Of a stretch of 64,000 bases of DNA, positions 7,960-16,455 are shown piece by piece. Under the pieces are notes generated by a model, which saw nothing but the letters and a program-made list of their open reading frames with translations, was not told where the DNA came from and made no database searches. Source of the stretch: Nocardia rhizosphaerihabitans. Its GTDB lineage: Bacteria; Actinomycetota; Actinomycetes; Mycobacteriales; Mycobacteriaceae. Made by a program: the position numbers and the translations under genes. Each line of letters starts with the position of its first letter. The stretch's first letter is position 1. The stretch is taken from positions 1 to 64,000 of the forward strand of contig NZ_BMNE01000010.1 in assembly GCF_014646295.1 (NCBI RefSeq), given 5' to 3'.

Positions 7960-9177
7960 ATGACCGCGGAGGTGGTCGATCCCGGTCCGGTGCTACTGCG
8001 GTCGCTGGTGTGGCCGGTCTTCGCGCCGATGGCGCTGTACGGCATCGGGGTGGGGGCCGCCGCGCCGATGTACGCGCTGCGTGCGCTGGATCTCGATGCG
8101 TCCGCGGGTGCGGCGGGGTTGATCGTCGCCCTGGGTGGGCTCGGGATGGTGCTGACCGATCTGCCTGCGGGGCGGATCGTCGCGCGGATCGGGGAGCGGG
8201 CGGCGGTCGGGGTCGGCAGTGTGCTCGGCACGGTCGGGGTGCTGGCGGCGATCTTCGCGCCGAATCTCGGTGTGCTGGCAGTGGGTTTGCTGCTCAACGG
8301 GGCGGCGGGTGCGGTGTGGGGATTGGCGCGGCAGACCTATCTGGTGTCGGTGGTCGCGCCGGAGCAGCGGGGCCGGGCCATGTCGACGTTGGCGGGTGCG
8401 CATCGGCTCGGGTTCTTCTGCGGGCCGTTTCTCGGTGCGGCGCTGGTGCACGGGTTCGGGCCGGTGGGCGCGTTGTGGCTGCAATTGGTCACCACGCTGC
8501 TGGCCAGTGCGGCGATGGTGACGATCCGCTCCGGTGAGATCGGCCAGGCGACGCTGCGCCCGCTGCACACCGTGCTCTCCGAAAACCGCAGGGCGCTGGG
8601 CACTCTCGGGCTCGCCGCGGTGGCGGTCGGTGCGGCGCGGGCGTCGCGTTCGGCGCTGTTGCCGCTGTGGGCGGCGCATCTGGGTATCGACGCCGCGACC
8701 ACCAGTCTGCTGTTCGGCCTGGCGGGCGCGGTCGATGTGCTCATGTCGTATCCGGCCGGGGTGTGGCTGGACCGGGCGGGCAGCCGCGTCACCGGCATCG
8801 CCTGCGGCATCTGCTTCGCCGCCGGTTACGCGGTGCTGCCGTTCACCTACTCGGCGCTCACCATGGGCGCGGCGACCATGCTGCTCGGCCTGGCCAACGG
8901 GCTGAGCAACGGTCTGATCATGACCGTCGGCGCCTTCGCGGCACCGGAGGACCGCCGCGCGGAATTCCTCGGCGCCTGGCGGCTGACCCACGACGTGGGC
9001 ATGTTCGCCGGTCCGGTCGCGGTCGGTCTGGTCGGCGCGTTCGCCGGGCTGGCCGCCGCCGGAGCGTTGCTCGCGTGCGGCGTCGGCCTCGGCACGATCG
9101 CGATGTATCGCTGGTTCCCTGGCCCGGTACACCGACGGAAGTCCCGGTCCCTCTGCGGTGAACCGCCGACGCGGTGA
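7960..9177 (+). CDS. MFS transporter
   Basis: A 405-residue major facilitator superfamily protein with about twelve hydrophobic helices. The conserved loop between helices 2 and 3 is seen as TDLPAGRIVARIGERAAV, and the equivalent in the second half as SYPAGVWLDRAGSRVTG. It most resembles drug-efflux type MFS proteins, but the substrate is not identifiable. It follows the sulfur cluster by 76 bases without overlap, so co-transcription is possible but not shown. The ATG at 7960 begins a short hydrophilic N-terminus before helix 1. Confidence 0.8.
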   Translation: MTAEVVDPGPVLLRSLVWPVFAPMALYGIGVGAAAPMYALRALDLDASAGAAGLIVALGGLGMVLTDLPAGRIVARIGERAAVGVGSVLGTVGVLAAIFAPNLGVLAVGLLLNGAAGAVWGLARQTYLVSVVAPEQRGRAMSTLAGAHRLGFFCGPFLGAALVHGFGPVGALWLQLVTTLLASAAMVTIRSGEIGQATLRPLHTVLSENRRALGTLGLAAVAVGAARASRSALLPLWAAHLGIDAATTSLLFGLAGAVDVLMSYPAGVWLDRAGSRVTGIACGICFAAGYAVLPFTYSALTMGAATMLLGLANGLSNGLIMTVGAFAAPEDRRAEFLGAWRLTHDVGMFAGPVAVGLVGAFAGLAAAGALLACGVGLGTIAMYRWFPGPVHRRKSRSLCGEPPTR

Positions 9178-9234
9178 CCCTCCGTCACCGGATCGACACG
9201 AGCCGGGGCGAATCCGCGCTCCTACAGTGGAGGA

Positions 9235-10380
9235 ATGTCGTCGATCGACAGACATCCGTCCACCGTCGCGGACTTCGACGATGCGCGACGGCGGACCCGG
9301 CTACGCGAAACCCGCCTGGGACACGGCTGGCGGCGGTGGCGCCGAACCAGACTGGTGGCGCTGCGAACCCTCGGAGTGCTGCTGGTCGCGCTGATGCTCT
9401 TCGTGCAGTACTGGGTGCACGACGTGTCGCCCGAACGCGAACGCCTGGCCCAGACCGATCCGGCCTTGCTGCCGGCCCACCTGCCCGCCGACGCGCGCGA
9501 CTGGGACACCGCGGTCGTCGACCTGGTCGGGCTCGGCGGCCTGGACGCGGGGCCGACGGCCCGGGCACTGCCCTCGCTGAGCCGTTTCGGCGTGGTCTGG
9601 GCTGTGCGGTACGACAACGCGGGTATCGACACCAAGGTGATCGCCGAGATGATCGTGCGGGCCGCCAGATACGGCAACGTACGCAACATCGTGCTGGTCG
9701 GCCACAGCATGGGCGGGGTGATCGCGCTCGAGGTGGCACGACACATTCATCTGGGCAGCGACCGTCGCCTCGTCGCGGTGATGCTGGACTGCACGCCGAT
9801 GGATCTGAACGCGGTCCGGCCCGAAAGCCGCAGCCGCGGTGCCGATCTGGCACGGTTGATGGGCTGGTTGCCGGGGGCCAGGGAGAGCAGGCTGTTACGT
9901 TTCGCCGTCGAGGTCGCCGCGCGGCGTGAACGCTTCGCGCACCGGGGTGCGCTCGTTCCCGACATCGACTATTCCACGCTGCGCGAGGTGGCCTCGGAGG
10001 TGTTGCGCGACAAGATCTTCTCGAAGGACGCCGCAAGCAACGGATTGATCGAGGCGCAGTTCCTCGCGATCGTCGCGGGCGGCAGCACTGCGGATCTGCG
10101 TGCCCTGTCCCGGCCGCACCCGGACAAAGAGCGTCCGGCCATCGTGTTTCTCCGGCCGCGTGAGGCCTGGCGCGATCGGATCGTCGACGTGGAGTATTCG
10201 CACGAGGTGCTGATCGAGCACGCCGGTGGGGTCGACGGCACCTTGCTGGTGGTGATGCCCCGCCGGACCGAGCACGCGAATCCGATCCAGCGACCCGCGG
10301 AATACAACGCGATCATCGAATCCCAGGTGTTGCCGTTCGTGCGCCGCTACCAGGAGCAGATCCGGAATCAACCGCCGTGA
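9235..10380 (+). CDS. Membrane-anchored alpha/beta hydrolase
   Basis: A 381-residue protein with a basic N-terminus, one membrane-spanning segment at about residues 41-60 and an alpha/beta-hydrolase domain outside it. The nucleophile elbow GHSMGG puts the catalytic serine at about residue 158, and an HE pair in YSHEVLIEHAGG may supply the histidine region. Members of this group are putative esterases or lipases, but the substrate is unknown. The single N-terminal anchor suggests it acts at the outer face of the membrane. It is convergent with the TetR gene, with its stop one base from that gene's stop. Confidence 0.7.
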   Translation: MSSIDRHPSTVADFDDARRRTRLRETRLGHGWRRWRRTRLVALRTLGVLLVALMLFVQYWVHDVSPERERLAQTDPALLPAHLPADARDWDTAVVDLVGLGGLDAGPTARALPSLSRFGVVWAVRYDNAGIDTKVIAEMIVRAARYGNVRNIVLVGHSMGGVIALEVARHIHLGSDRRLVAVMLDCTPMDLNAVRPESRSRGADLARLMGWLPGARESRLLRFAVEVAARRERFAHRGALVPDIDYSTLREVASEVLRDKIFSKDAASNGLIEAQFLAIVAGGSTADLRALSRPHPDKERPAIVFLRPREAWRDRIVDVEYSHEVLIEHAGGVDGTLLVVMPRRTEHANPIQRPAEYNAIIESQVLPFVRRYQEQIRNQPP

Positions 10381-10381
10381 A

Positions 10382-10990
10382 TCAGCGCACCCGCGTGCCG
10401 AGAATGGTGCGCACGCCCGCGAGGAACAACTGCAGACCGAAGTCGAAACGCGCGGTGGGGTCGGGGGTGTCGTGCAGGGGAGAGGCGTCCTCGGGCAGCG
10501 CGCCGACGGAGTCCATCTGCATGCGGGACTGCTCGTCGACGGTCTGGCCGAGCACGTAGTAGAGCAGGGTGTAGGCCGTGAGTTCGGCTTCCTCCCTTGT
10601 CATTCCGGCCCGGATGACGATGCCCGCGAGGCGTTCGCGCGCCTTGCTGGTGGTCAGGCGCGAGGCATAGGTGGCCGAGACCAGTTCGGCGCCGTCGCGG
10701 TAGGCGAGCAGGCAGTTGCGCAGGCGATGGGCGAGTTCGGTGAGCTGCTCCGGCCATCCGGTGGCCGTGATCGGCTCGTCCATCGGCGCCAGGATCCGGT
10801 CGGCGACCGCGCCGAGCAGCGACTGCTTGTCCTTGACGTGCCAGTACAGCGCGCCCGGCTGCACCTGCAGTGCACCGGCGAGCCTGCGCATCGTCAGATC
10901 GGCGAGTCCGTACCGGTCGAGAATGTCGACGGCGGCATCGACCACATCCGTCTTCCGCAGCTGCACGCGCGTCCTTCCGTTCGAATTCAC
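10382..10990 (-). CDS. bioQ: TetR family regulator, probable biotin repressor BioQ
   Basis: A 202-residue TetR-type regulator. Its N-terminal helix-turn-helix is LTMRRLAGALQVQPGALYWH (about residues 33-52), and the rest is the all-helical ligand-binding and dimer domain. It is divergent from bioB across a 126-base gap that contains the palindrome TGAAC-N3-GTTCA. This is nearly the published BioQ operator (TGAAC-N3-GTTAC) of Corynebacterium and Mycobacterium. BioQ is known to repress biotin synthesis genes in those genera. The assignment rests on neighbour plus operator; the protein alone would only be called TetR. Confidence 0.68.
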   Translation of the reverse strand: MNSNGRTRVQLRKTDVVDAAVDILDRYGLADLTMRRLAGALQVQPGALYWHVKDKQSLLGAVADRILAPMDEPITATGWPEQLTELAHRLRNCLLAYRDGAELVSATYASRLTTSKARERLAGIVIRAGMTREEAELTAYTLLYYVLGQTVDEQSRMQMDSVGALPEDASPLHDTPDPTARFDFGLQLFLAGVRTILGTRVR

Positions 10991-11022
10991 CGACCCGGGT
11001 GTCGTGTCTCACCCTTAGCAGC

Positions 11023-11045
11023 TACCCTAGCCTGAACACCGTTCA
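11023..11045 (+). promoter_or_regulatory. bioB promoter -10 and BioQ-type operator
   Basis: A TACCCT hexamer at 11023-11028 fits a -10 element for bioB. It is followed at 11033-11045 by the perfect palindrome TGAAC-ACC-GTTCA, which would cover the transcription start, so a bound repressor would block initiation. The spacer and half-sites match the known BioQ motif of related actinobacteria. Confidence 0.65.
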
Positions 11046-11116
11046 AGTTGCACGGCTACGCCGGGTGGATCACACCCGTGCCACGTGCACGTACCCCGTC
11101 GAAGGGACATCACGTC

Positions 11117-12130
11117 GTGACACAGGCACCCGTCCAGACCGACATTCTGGCCATCGCCCGTGAGCAGGTGCTCGAGCGCGGCGAAGGCCTCACCGAGGCG
11201 CAGACCGTCGAGGTGCTGCGTCTGGGCGACGATCGCCTGGAAGCGCTGCTCGAGCTCGCCCACGAGGTGCGGATGAAGTGGTGCGGCCCCGAGGTCGAGG
11301 TCGAGGGCATCATCAGCCTCAAGACCGGCGGCTGCCCCGAGGACTGCCACTTCTGCTCGCAGTCGGGCCTGTTCCAGTCGCCCGTGCGCGCGGCCTGGCT
11401 CGACATCCCCAGCCTGGTCGAGGCGGCCAAGCAGACCGCCAAGACCGGCGCCACCGAGTTCTGCATCGTCGCCGCCGTCCGTGGTCCGGACGAGCGCCTG
11501 ATGGCGCAGGTCGCCGCGGGTGTCGAGGCCATCCGCAACGAGGTCGACATCCAGGTCGCCTGCTCGCTGGGCATGCTGAACCAGGAGCAGGTCGACCAGC
11601 TCGCCGCGATGGGCGTGCACCGCTACAACCACAACCTCGAGACCGCCAAGTCGCACTTCCCGAAGGTCGTCACCACGCACACCTACGAGGAGCGCTGGGA
11701 CACGCTGCGGATGGTGCGCGAGGCGGGCATGGAGGTCTGCTGCGGTGGCATCCTCGGGATGGGCGAGACCATCGAGCAGCGCGCCGAATTCGCCGCGCAG
11801 CTGGCCTCGCTCGAGCCCGACGAGGTGCCGCTGAACTTCCTCAACCCGCGTCCCGGCACCCCCTTCGGTGACCTCGAGGTGCTGCCCGCCGCCGACGCGC
11901 TGCGCGCCATCGCCGCGTTCCGCCTCGCGCTGCCGCGCACGATCCTGCGCTTCGCCGGTGGCCGCGAGATCACCCTCGGTGACCTCGGCGCCAAGCAGGG
12001 CATGCTCGGCGGCATCAACGCCGTCATCGTCGGCAACTACCTGACGACTCTCGGCCGTCCCGCCGAATCGGATCTCGATCTGCTGGGTGAGCTGAAGATG
12101 CCGATCAAGGCGCTCAACGAAACCCTCTGA
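11117..12130 (+). CDS. bioB: Biotin synthase
   Basis: A 337-residue radical SAM enzyme that inserts sulfur into dethiobiotin in the last step of biotin synthesis. The radical SAM cluster motif GCPEDCHFC gives Cys73, Cys77 and Cys80, and later conserved blocks YNHNLETAKSHF, CCGGILGMGET and FAGGREI carry the cluster and SAM contacts expected of BioB. GTG 11117 was chosen because a GAAGGGA Shine-Dalgarno lies about 10 bases upstream; an in-frame ATG at 11048 would sit 3 bases after the operator. It leads a short operon with bsaP and a DUF2567 gene and is likely repressed by the divergent BioQ-like protein. Confidence 0.95.
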   Translation: MTQAPVQTDILAIAREQVLERGEGLTEAQTVEVLRLGDDRLEALLELAHEVRMKWCGPEVEVEGIISLKTGGCPEDCHFCSQSGLFQSPVRAAWLDIPSLVEAAKQTAKTGATEFCIVAAVRGPDERLMAQVAAGVEAIRNEVDIQVACSLGMLNQEQVDQLAAMGVHRYNHNLETAKSHFPKVVTTHTYEERWDTLRMVREAGMEVCCGGILGMGETIEQRAEFAAQLASLEPDEVPLNFLNPRPGTPFGDLEVLPAADALRAIAAFRLALPRTILRFAGGREITLGDLGAKQGMLGGINAVIVGNYLTTLGRPAESDLDLLGELKMPIKALNETL

Positions 12131-12156
12131 GGCATCGGCACAGTAGGGTGACTGAC

Positions 12157-12366
12157 ATGGACGAGCGCTATAACCCGTTCACCGGCAAGCGGATCGTGCC
12201 CGGACTCGACGACGCGATGCCCGCGGCCGCCGCGCTCGGGCTCGAGCCGCCGCGGTTCTGCGAGCAGTGCGGCCGGCGGATGATCGTGCAGGTGAGCCCC
12301 GACGGCTGGTGGGCCAAGTGCTCCCGGCACGGGGTCATCGAATCGGCGCAGCTGGAACGCCGGTAG
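12157..12366 (+). CDS. bsaP: Biotin synthase auxiliary protein BsaP
   Basis: A 69-residue protein with a small zinc- or iron-binding-like core: Cys35 and Cys38 in RFCEQCGRRM, then Cys55 and His58 in AKCSRHG. It sits 26 bases after bioB, in the place of Rv1590 in M. tuberculosis. Established work on mycobacteria reports that this auxiliary protein is needed for BioB activity, probably through an iron-sulfur cluster; that role is inferred here from position and sequence. ATG 12157 follows an AGGGTG-like ribosome site; GTG 12148 is an in-frame alternative three codons earlier. The stop overlaps the next start by one base. Confidence 0.82.
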   Translation: MDERYNPFTGKRIVPGLDDAMPAAAALGLEPPRFCEQCGRRMIVQVSPDGWWAKCSRHGVIESAQLERR

Positions 12367-13013
12367 TGGTCGCCGAGGTCGGTGCCGCTCCGCGCCCCGA
12401 GGTCCTGCGCCGTGAACTGATCGGCGTCGGTGTCGTCGCGGCCGTCGTGCTCGCGGTGAGCGCGGCGGCGGGCGTGGCCTGGGGACTGCTCGCGCCGACC
12501 GAACGGCTGCGGGTCACCCAGCCCGGTCGTGCCGCCGTGCTCACCGGCGAGAGCCTGCACCTGTTCGATGCCGTCGGGATGTTCCTGTGCCTGGGTGCGG
12601 TGGTCGCGGTGCTCAGCGCGGTCGCCGCCTGGCGGGTGCGGATCGTGCGCGGCCCGTTGCTGGTCGTCGGAATCCTGCTCGCCTCGGGTCTCGGTGCCGC
12701 GGTGATGATGTGGGTGGGTGAAGGGTTCGCCGAGCTCAGGCATCCGCGTCCGGACGATCCCGCGGTCGGGCAGATCGTCGCGTTGCCCGCCGAGGTGGGC
12801 ACCGATCTCGCGCTGCTGGTGCAACCGTTCCTGGCCGCGCTCGTGCTGTTGTTCCTCGCCGCGCTGCACCCGCGCACCGATCTCGGTTCCGGCACTGCGG
12901 GTTTGCTCGGCGACCTGCGCCCGGCCGAGATCGACGACTATCCGCTGCCGGTCCAGGCCACGGAGTATCGGCCCAGCGGCGATTTCGATTCGAGTCCGCA
13001 ACCGCGCGCCTGA
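12366..13013 (+). CDS. DUF2567 membrane protein
   Basis: A 215-residue protein with four hydrophobic helices (about residues 16-40, 68-90, 95-115 and 150-170) and an acidic, proline-containing C-terminal tail. It corresponds in position and type to Rv1591, a conserved mycobacterial membrane protein of unknown function. Its GTG start shares one base with the bsaP stop, so it is translated with bioB and bsaP. Conserved linkage suggests a link to biotin or to envelope functions, but nothing in the sequence proves it. Confidence 0.75.
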   Translation: MVAEVGAAPRPEVLRRELIGVGVVAAVVLAVSAAAGVAWGLLAPTERLRVTQPGRAAVLTGESLHLFDAVGMFLCLGAVVAVLSAVAAWRVRIVRGPLLVVGILLASGLGAAVMMWVGEGFAELRHPRPDDPAVGQIVALPAEVGTDLALLVQPFLAALVLLFLAALHPRTDLGSGTAGLLGDLRPAEIDDYPLPVQATEYRPSGDFDSSPQPRA

Positions 13014-13084
13014 GCGCGATTCCGCTTCGTCCCGACCTCTACCATCGTCTATAACGGCAGGTAGACGGCTCGAGAGGGGCGGTC

Positions 13085-13618
13085 GTGGCATTCATCGGTG
13101 GTGGTCCGGTCGTCGAGGAACTGGACGCGAAATTCTGGCGACTCACCGAGCCGCTCACGTATCAGGGTGCGGTCCAAACCTTTACGATCCCCGCCGGTTT
13201 CCGCACCGACTTCGCGTCGGTGCCACGTTCGCTGGTCTGGCTGATCCCGCGCTACGGCGCCTACACCCGGGCCGCGATCCTGCACGACTACCTGTGCCGC
13301 TCGGACACGATCAGCCGCGCCGACGCCGACGGTATCTTCCGTCGCTGCCTGCACGAGTTCGCGGTCTCGACGCCGCGGCGCTGGATGATGTGGGCCGCAG
13401 TGCGTCTGGGTAGCAGGCTGCGTGGCGCGACACCCGGTGACATCGCGCGCTGGGTCGTGATCGCGGTGCCGTCGGTGGTGTTCCTGACGGTGCCCGTCGT
13501 GGTGGTGACGTTGTCGCTGTGGCTGTTCTGGGCGGTGGAGCTGGCCTTCTGGGCCGTCGGCAGACTCGGCAAGCGGACGACTGAGCCGCCGCCCACCCCG
13601 CAGATGAAGACGGCCTAG
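13085..13618 (+). CDS. DUF1353 protein with C-terminal membrane segments
   Basis: A 177-residue protein. Residues 1-115 match the DUF1353 pattern (FRTDFASVPRSLVWLIP, then RAAILHDYLC and a later DADGIFRRCL). This family is common in phages and actinobacteria, and its aspartate/histidine set hints at metal binding, but no activity is established. Two hydrophobic segments follow at about residues 120-165, so the domain is tethered to the membrane. The GTG start follows GAGAGGGGCGGTC, a good ribosome site. It is 71 bases from the DUF2567 gene. Confidence 0.7.
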   Translation: MAFIGGGPVVEELDAKFWRLTEPLTYQGAVQTFTIPAGFRTDFASVPRSLVWLIPRYGAYTRAAILHDYLCRSDTISRADADGIFRRCLHEFAVSTPRRWMMWAAVRLGSRLRGATPGDIARWVVIAVPSVVFLTVPVVVVTLSLWLFWAVELAFWAVGRLGKRTTEPPPTPQMKTA

Positions 13619-13742
13619 CCGAACTTCACCCAGAACGGGCGATGCGCGACGCCCGCGACCTCCCTAGCGTCGGTCCCTGGAGGACTGGGCGGCATTGCGC
13701 GAAGTCCTCTCCGGCTGTGTTCACCAGACCGAGGGAGTGTCG

Positions 13743-14855
13743 ATGTCCGAGCCGAGCACGAGCGCCGCAGCGCCGCCGTCCTGGTCGATTCCCCGCGGAC
13801 TGATCGTCTTGTTGTCGCTGGCCGCGGGTGTGGTCGCGATCGCGGGACTGAAAGTCTTCTCGGGCATCGTCGGGCCGTTCTTTCTCGCCCTCATGCTCAC
13901 CATCGCGGTGCAGCCGTTGCAGGGCTGGGCGCAGCGCCGCGGGTGGTCCGCGTGGGTGGGGATGGTCATCGCCCTGTTGGCGGTGGTGGGGATTCTGCTC
14001 GGGATCGGCCTGGCACTGGCGGTCTCGGCCTGGCAGCTGGCCTCGCTGCTCCCGGAATACGGCGACAAGCTGAACGCGCTGCTCGACAATGCCCGCGGGC
14101 TGCTCTCGGATCTGGGCATCAGCTCCGACCAGATCCAGAAGGTGCTCGACGGCATCGATGTCGGCAAGGTGGCCGAGTTCGTCGAGCAGCTGCTCGGCGG
14201 GGTGCTCGGAGTGTTCTCGAATCTGTTCTTCGTCCTCGCACTGCTGCTGTTCATGGCCGTCGACGGGATGACGATGGACAAGCGGATGACCGTGGTGCAG
14301 GGGCAGCGGCCCGCCATCGCGGGCGCGCTGCTCTCCTTCGCCGAGGGCACCCGCAAATACCTCGTCGTGTCCACCGTGTTCGGCGCGATCGTGGCGGTGA
14401 TCGACGGTGGCGCACTGTGGTTGATGGGGGTGCCGCTGCCGATCCTGTGGGCGCTGCTGTCGTTCATCACCAACTACATCCCGAACATCGGCTTCGTCAT
14501 CGGTGTCATCCCGCCGGCGCTGCTGGCCCTGCTCGACAGCGGGCCGGTGCTGATGATCTGGGTGATCGTGGTCTATTCGGTGATCAACTTCGTCATCCAG
14601 TCGATCATCCAGCCCAAATTCGTCGGTGACGCCGTCGGTTTGAGCGTGACCGTCACCTTCCTGTCCCTGGTGTTCTGGGCATGGGTGATCGGCGCGCTCG
14701 GTGCCCTGCTCGCGATCCCGCTGACCCTGCTGGTCAAGGCGCTGCTGCTCGATATCGATCCGTCGACGCGCTGGGCCGATGTGCTGATCGGCGCGCCGCT
14801 GCCGAAGAAGGTGCCGGAAGAACAGGCGCGGGAGCGAGAAGCAGAGCGACCATGA
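13743..14855 (+). CDS. AI-2E family transporter (PerM/YhhT type)
   Basis: A 370-residue integral membrane protein with about eight hydrophobic helices and the conserved late block LLSFITNYIPNIGFVIGVIPP near residue 240, which defines the AI-2E transporter family. Members include autoinducer exporters and Na+/H+ antiporters, so the substrate cannot be named. ATG 13743 follows a GAGGGAG ribosome site, and the residues before the first helix are hydrophilic. It ends in a charged tail rich in Glu and Arg. It appears to be a single gene. Confidence 0.82.
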   Translation: MSEPSTSAAAPPSWSIPRGLIVLLSLAAGVVAIAGLKVFSGIVGPFFLALMLTIAVQPLQGWAQRRGWSAWVGMVIALLAVVGILLGIGLALAVSAWQLASLLPEYGDKLNALLDNARGLLSDLGISSDQIQKVLDGIDVGKVAEFVEQLLGGVLGVFSNLFFVLALLLFMAVDGMTMDKRMTVVQGQRPAIAGALLSFAEGTRKYLVVSTVFGAIVAVIDGGALWLMGVPLPILWALLSFITNYIPNIGFVIGVIPPALLALLDSGPVLMIWVIVVYSVINFVIQSIIQPKFVGDAVGLSVTVTFLSLVFWAWVIGALGALLAIPLTLLVKALLLDIDPSTRWADVLIGAPLPKKVPEEQAREREAERP

Positions 14856-14950
14856 CGACGTGCTGCGGCGCCCCCGGAAAACCTGTGGCGCCCACCGGCG
14901 CGGCTCGCCTACCGTCGACACCTCAGATCCACACCGGGGGAGGAACGGCC

Positions 14951-15118
14951 GTGCGCGCCACCGAGAAGACCGAGACCCAAGCACCGACCGAGCGACCCGA
15001 TCTCGCCGCGTGGCGCCGCCGCCACGCATTGCGCAGTTCGTCCGCCGCCACCGCGGTACCCAGCGGACGGACGTATCGGCGATCGTCGAAGCATCGCGAT
15101 CGCCGATACGAATCCTGA
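14951..15118 (+). CDS. Possible small basic protein, function unknown
   Basis: A 55-codon frame beginning at GTG 14951 has a strong GGGGAGGAAC ribosome site directly upstream. The product is hydrophilic and very basic in its second half (AWRRRHALRSSS, then SSKHRDRRYES), with no membrane segment and no recognised domain. It is convergent with the nitroreductase gene, with stops only five bases apart. The ribosome site and tight convergence favour a real gene, but composition alone could also produce it. I do not recognise it. Confidence 0.35.
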   Translation: MRATEKTETQAPTERPDLAAWRRRHALRSSSAATAVPSGRTYRRSSKHRDRRYES

Positions 15119-15122
15119 GCTC

Positions 15123-15614
15123 CTACTCGGTGTTTCGGGTCAGCACCACCAGCGGCAGCGGTTTGTCGACCTTGGCCTGATACTCGGCCAGCAGTGGGTT
15201 CTCCGCCAGCGCCCAGGCGGCGAACTCGTCGTACCTGGCGCCGGTGAGCACCTCGGCCGTCGCCGCGAACTTCTCCCCGCCCAACTCGATCGTCACCCGC
15301 GGGTCGGCCTTGGCGTTGTGGACCCAGGCCGGATACCGATCCTCGATGAACGAGCTCACGTACAAGACGTCGCCGCGATACAGGGCACCAAGTGGAACCA
15401 CATGCTGCTTACCGCTTTTGGCGCCGGTGGTCGTCAACAGCAGCAGCGTTGCCCCCGCGTAGTCGCCACCGACCTGACCGTTGTTCTCCCGGAATTCCCG
15501 GACGACGCCGTCGTTCCACCCGGCCATCTCCTCGGCCGAGTACTCCCGGTTCCACGGTGCGTCCGGGTCGTCGTACGAAGTGATCTCTTTCGCGTCCGCC
15601 GCGTTGTTGTCCAT
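15123..15614 (-). CDS. Deazaflavin (F420)-dependent nitroreductase family protein
   Basis: A 163-residue split-barrel protein of the Ddn family (deazaflavin-dependent nitroreductase). The family blocks are clear: LLLLTTTGAKSGKQHVVPLG at about residues 57-76, then YVSSFIEDRYPAWVHNAKADPRVTIELGGE. These enzymes use reduced F420, a cofactor common in Nocardia and mycobacteria, to reduce quinones, nitro compounds or other electrophiles. The length fits a soluble member without membrane anchor. It is followed on the same strand, further upstream, by the efflux pump genes, with a 34-base gap. Confidence 0.82.
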   Translation of the reverse strand: MDNNAADAKEITSYDDPDAPWNREYSAEEMAGWNDGVVREFRENNGQVGGDYAGATLLLLTTTGAKSGKQHVVPLGALYRGDVLYVSSFIEDRYPAWVHNAKADPRVTIELGGEKFAATAEVLTGARYDEFAAWALAENPLLAEYQAKVDKPLPLVVLTRNTE

Positions 15615-15648
15615 GCGAGCAGTGTGACAGCGACCACCGACAACCAGC

Positions 15649-16455
15649 TCAGGCCGAACTCGCGTAGCGGCGGATCGCGAGGGGTGCGGACAGGGCGAAC
15701 AGAGCCGCGATCCACAGCCATGCGGCCAGGACCGGATGCTGGGTCCGCCACGCGCCCGCCGACGCGGCCGGATCGGACCCGAGCAGCGTGCGCAGTGCTG
15801 CGACGATGGCGCTGACCGGATTCCACTCGGCGATGGTCGCGACGCCGGTGGGCATGGTGGCAGCGGGGACGAAGACGTTGGAGAACATCAGCGCGCCGAA
15901 GATCATCGGCGCCGCCTGCTGCAGCGCTTGTTCGTCCTTGATCGCCGTGCCGAGCGCGATGCCGAGCCAGGCCAGGACCCAGCGGAACGCCAGCAGCAGT
16001 GCGATCGCCGCCGCGACCTCGCCGAGCGTGGCGTCCACCCGCCAGCCGAGCAGGTATCCCGCGCCGGACATCAGCGCGAGCGCGAGCACACCGACCACGG
16101 TCTCGGCCAGCGCGAACCCGGCCGGTGCGGCGGCAGGCGACAGCGGCAGCGCGCGGAGCCGGTCGGTGAATCCGCTGTGCAGGTCGGCGTTCACGGTCGA
16201 CGCGGTGGAGGTCAGTCCCATGGCCGCGACCAGGACCAGCACACCGGGTACCAGGTAGGCGCGGTAGGCCGTGGCGTCGCCGCCGCCGGCGAGCGCGCCG
16301 CCGAAGACGAAGCCGAACAGCAGCATCATGCCCAGCGGCGCCGCCAGGGTGATCGCGAACAGGCCGGGGGAGTTGCGGTAGTTCGTCAGCACCCGCCCGA
16401 ACAGGATCGACGCACCGGCGTAGACGGACACCTCGCGGGTGTCGGTCGCGCTCAT
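15649..16455 (-). CDS. ABC-2 type permease, DrrB-like
   Basis: A 268-residue membrane protein with six hydrophobic helices, matching the ABC-2 exporter fold. It has a cytoplasmic N-terminus ahead of NYRNSPGLFAITLAAPLGMM and an AEWNPVSAIVAALR motif between helices 5 and 6, which is typical of DrrB-like drug exporters. It should form an efflux pump with the ATPase whose gene overlaps its start (ATGA). The substrate is unknown, but the pairing with a divergent TetR gene suggests induction by a toxic compound. Confidence 0.82.
   Translation of the reverse strand: MSATDTREVSVYAGASILFGRVLTNYRNSPGLFAITLAAPLGMMLLFGFVFGGALAGGGDATAYRAYLVPGVLVLVAAMGLTSTASTVNADLHSGFTDRLRALPLSPAAAPAGFALAETVVGVLALALMSGAGYLLGWRVDATLGEVAAAIALLLAFRWVLAWLGIALGTAIKDEQALQQAAPMIFGALMFSNVFVPAATMPTGVATIAEWNPVSAIVAALRTLLGSDPAASAGAWRTQHPVLAAWLWIAALFALSAPLAIRRYASSA

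Noticed and set aside
13626..15029. Long minus-strand open frame opposite the AI-2E transporter gene
   Set aside because: Its product is low-complexity, rich in His, Gln and Asp, and the plus strand encodes a clear membrane protein family.
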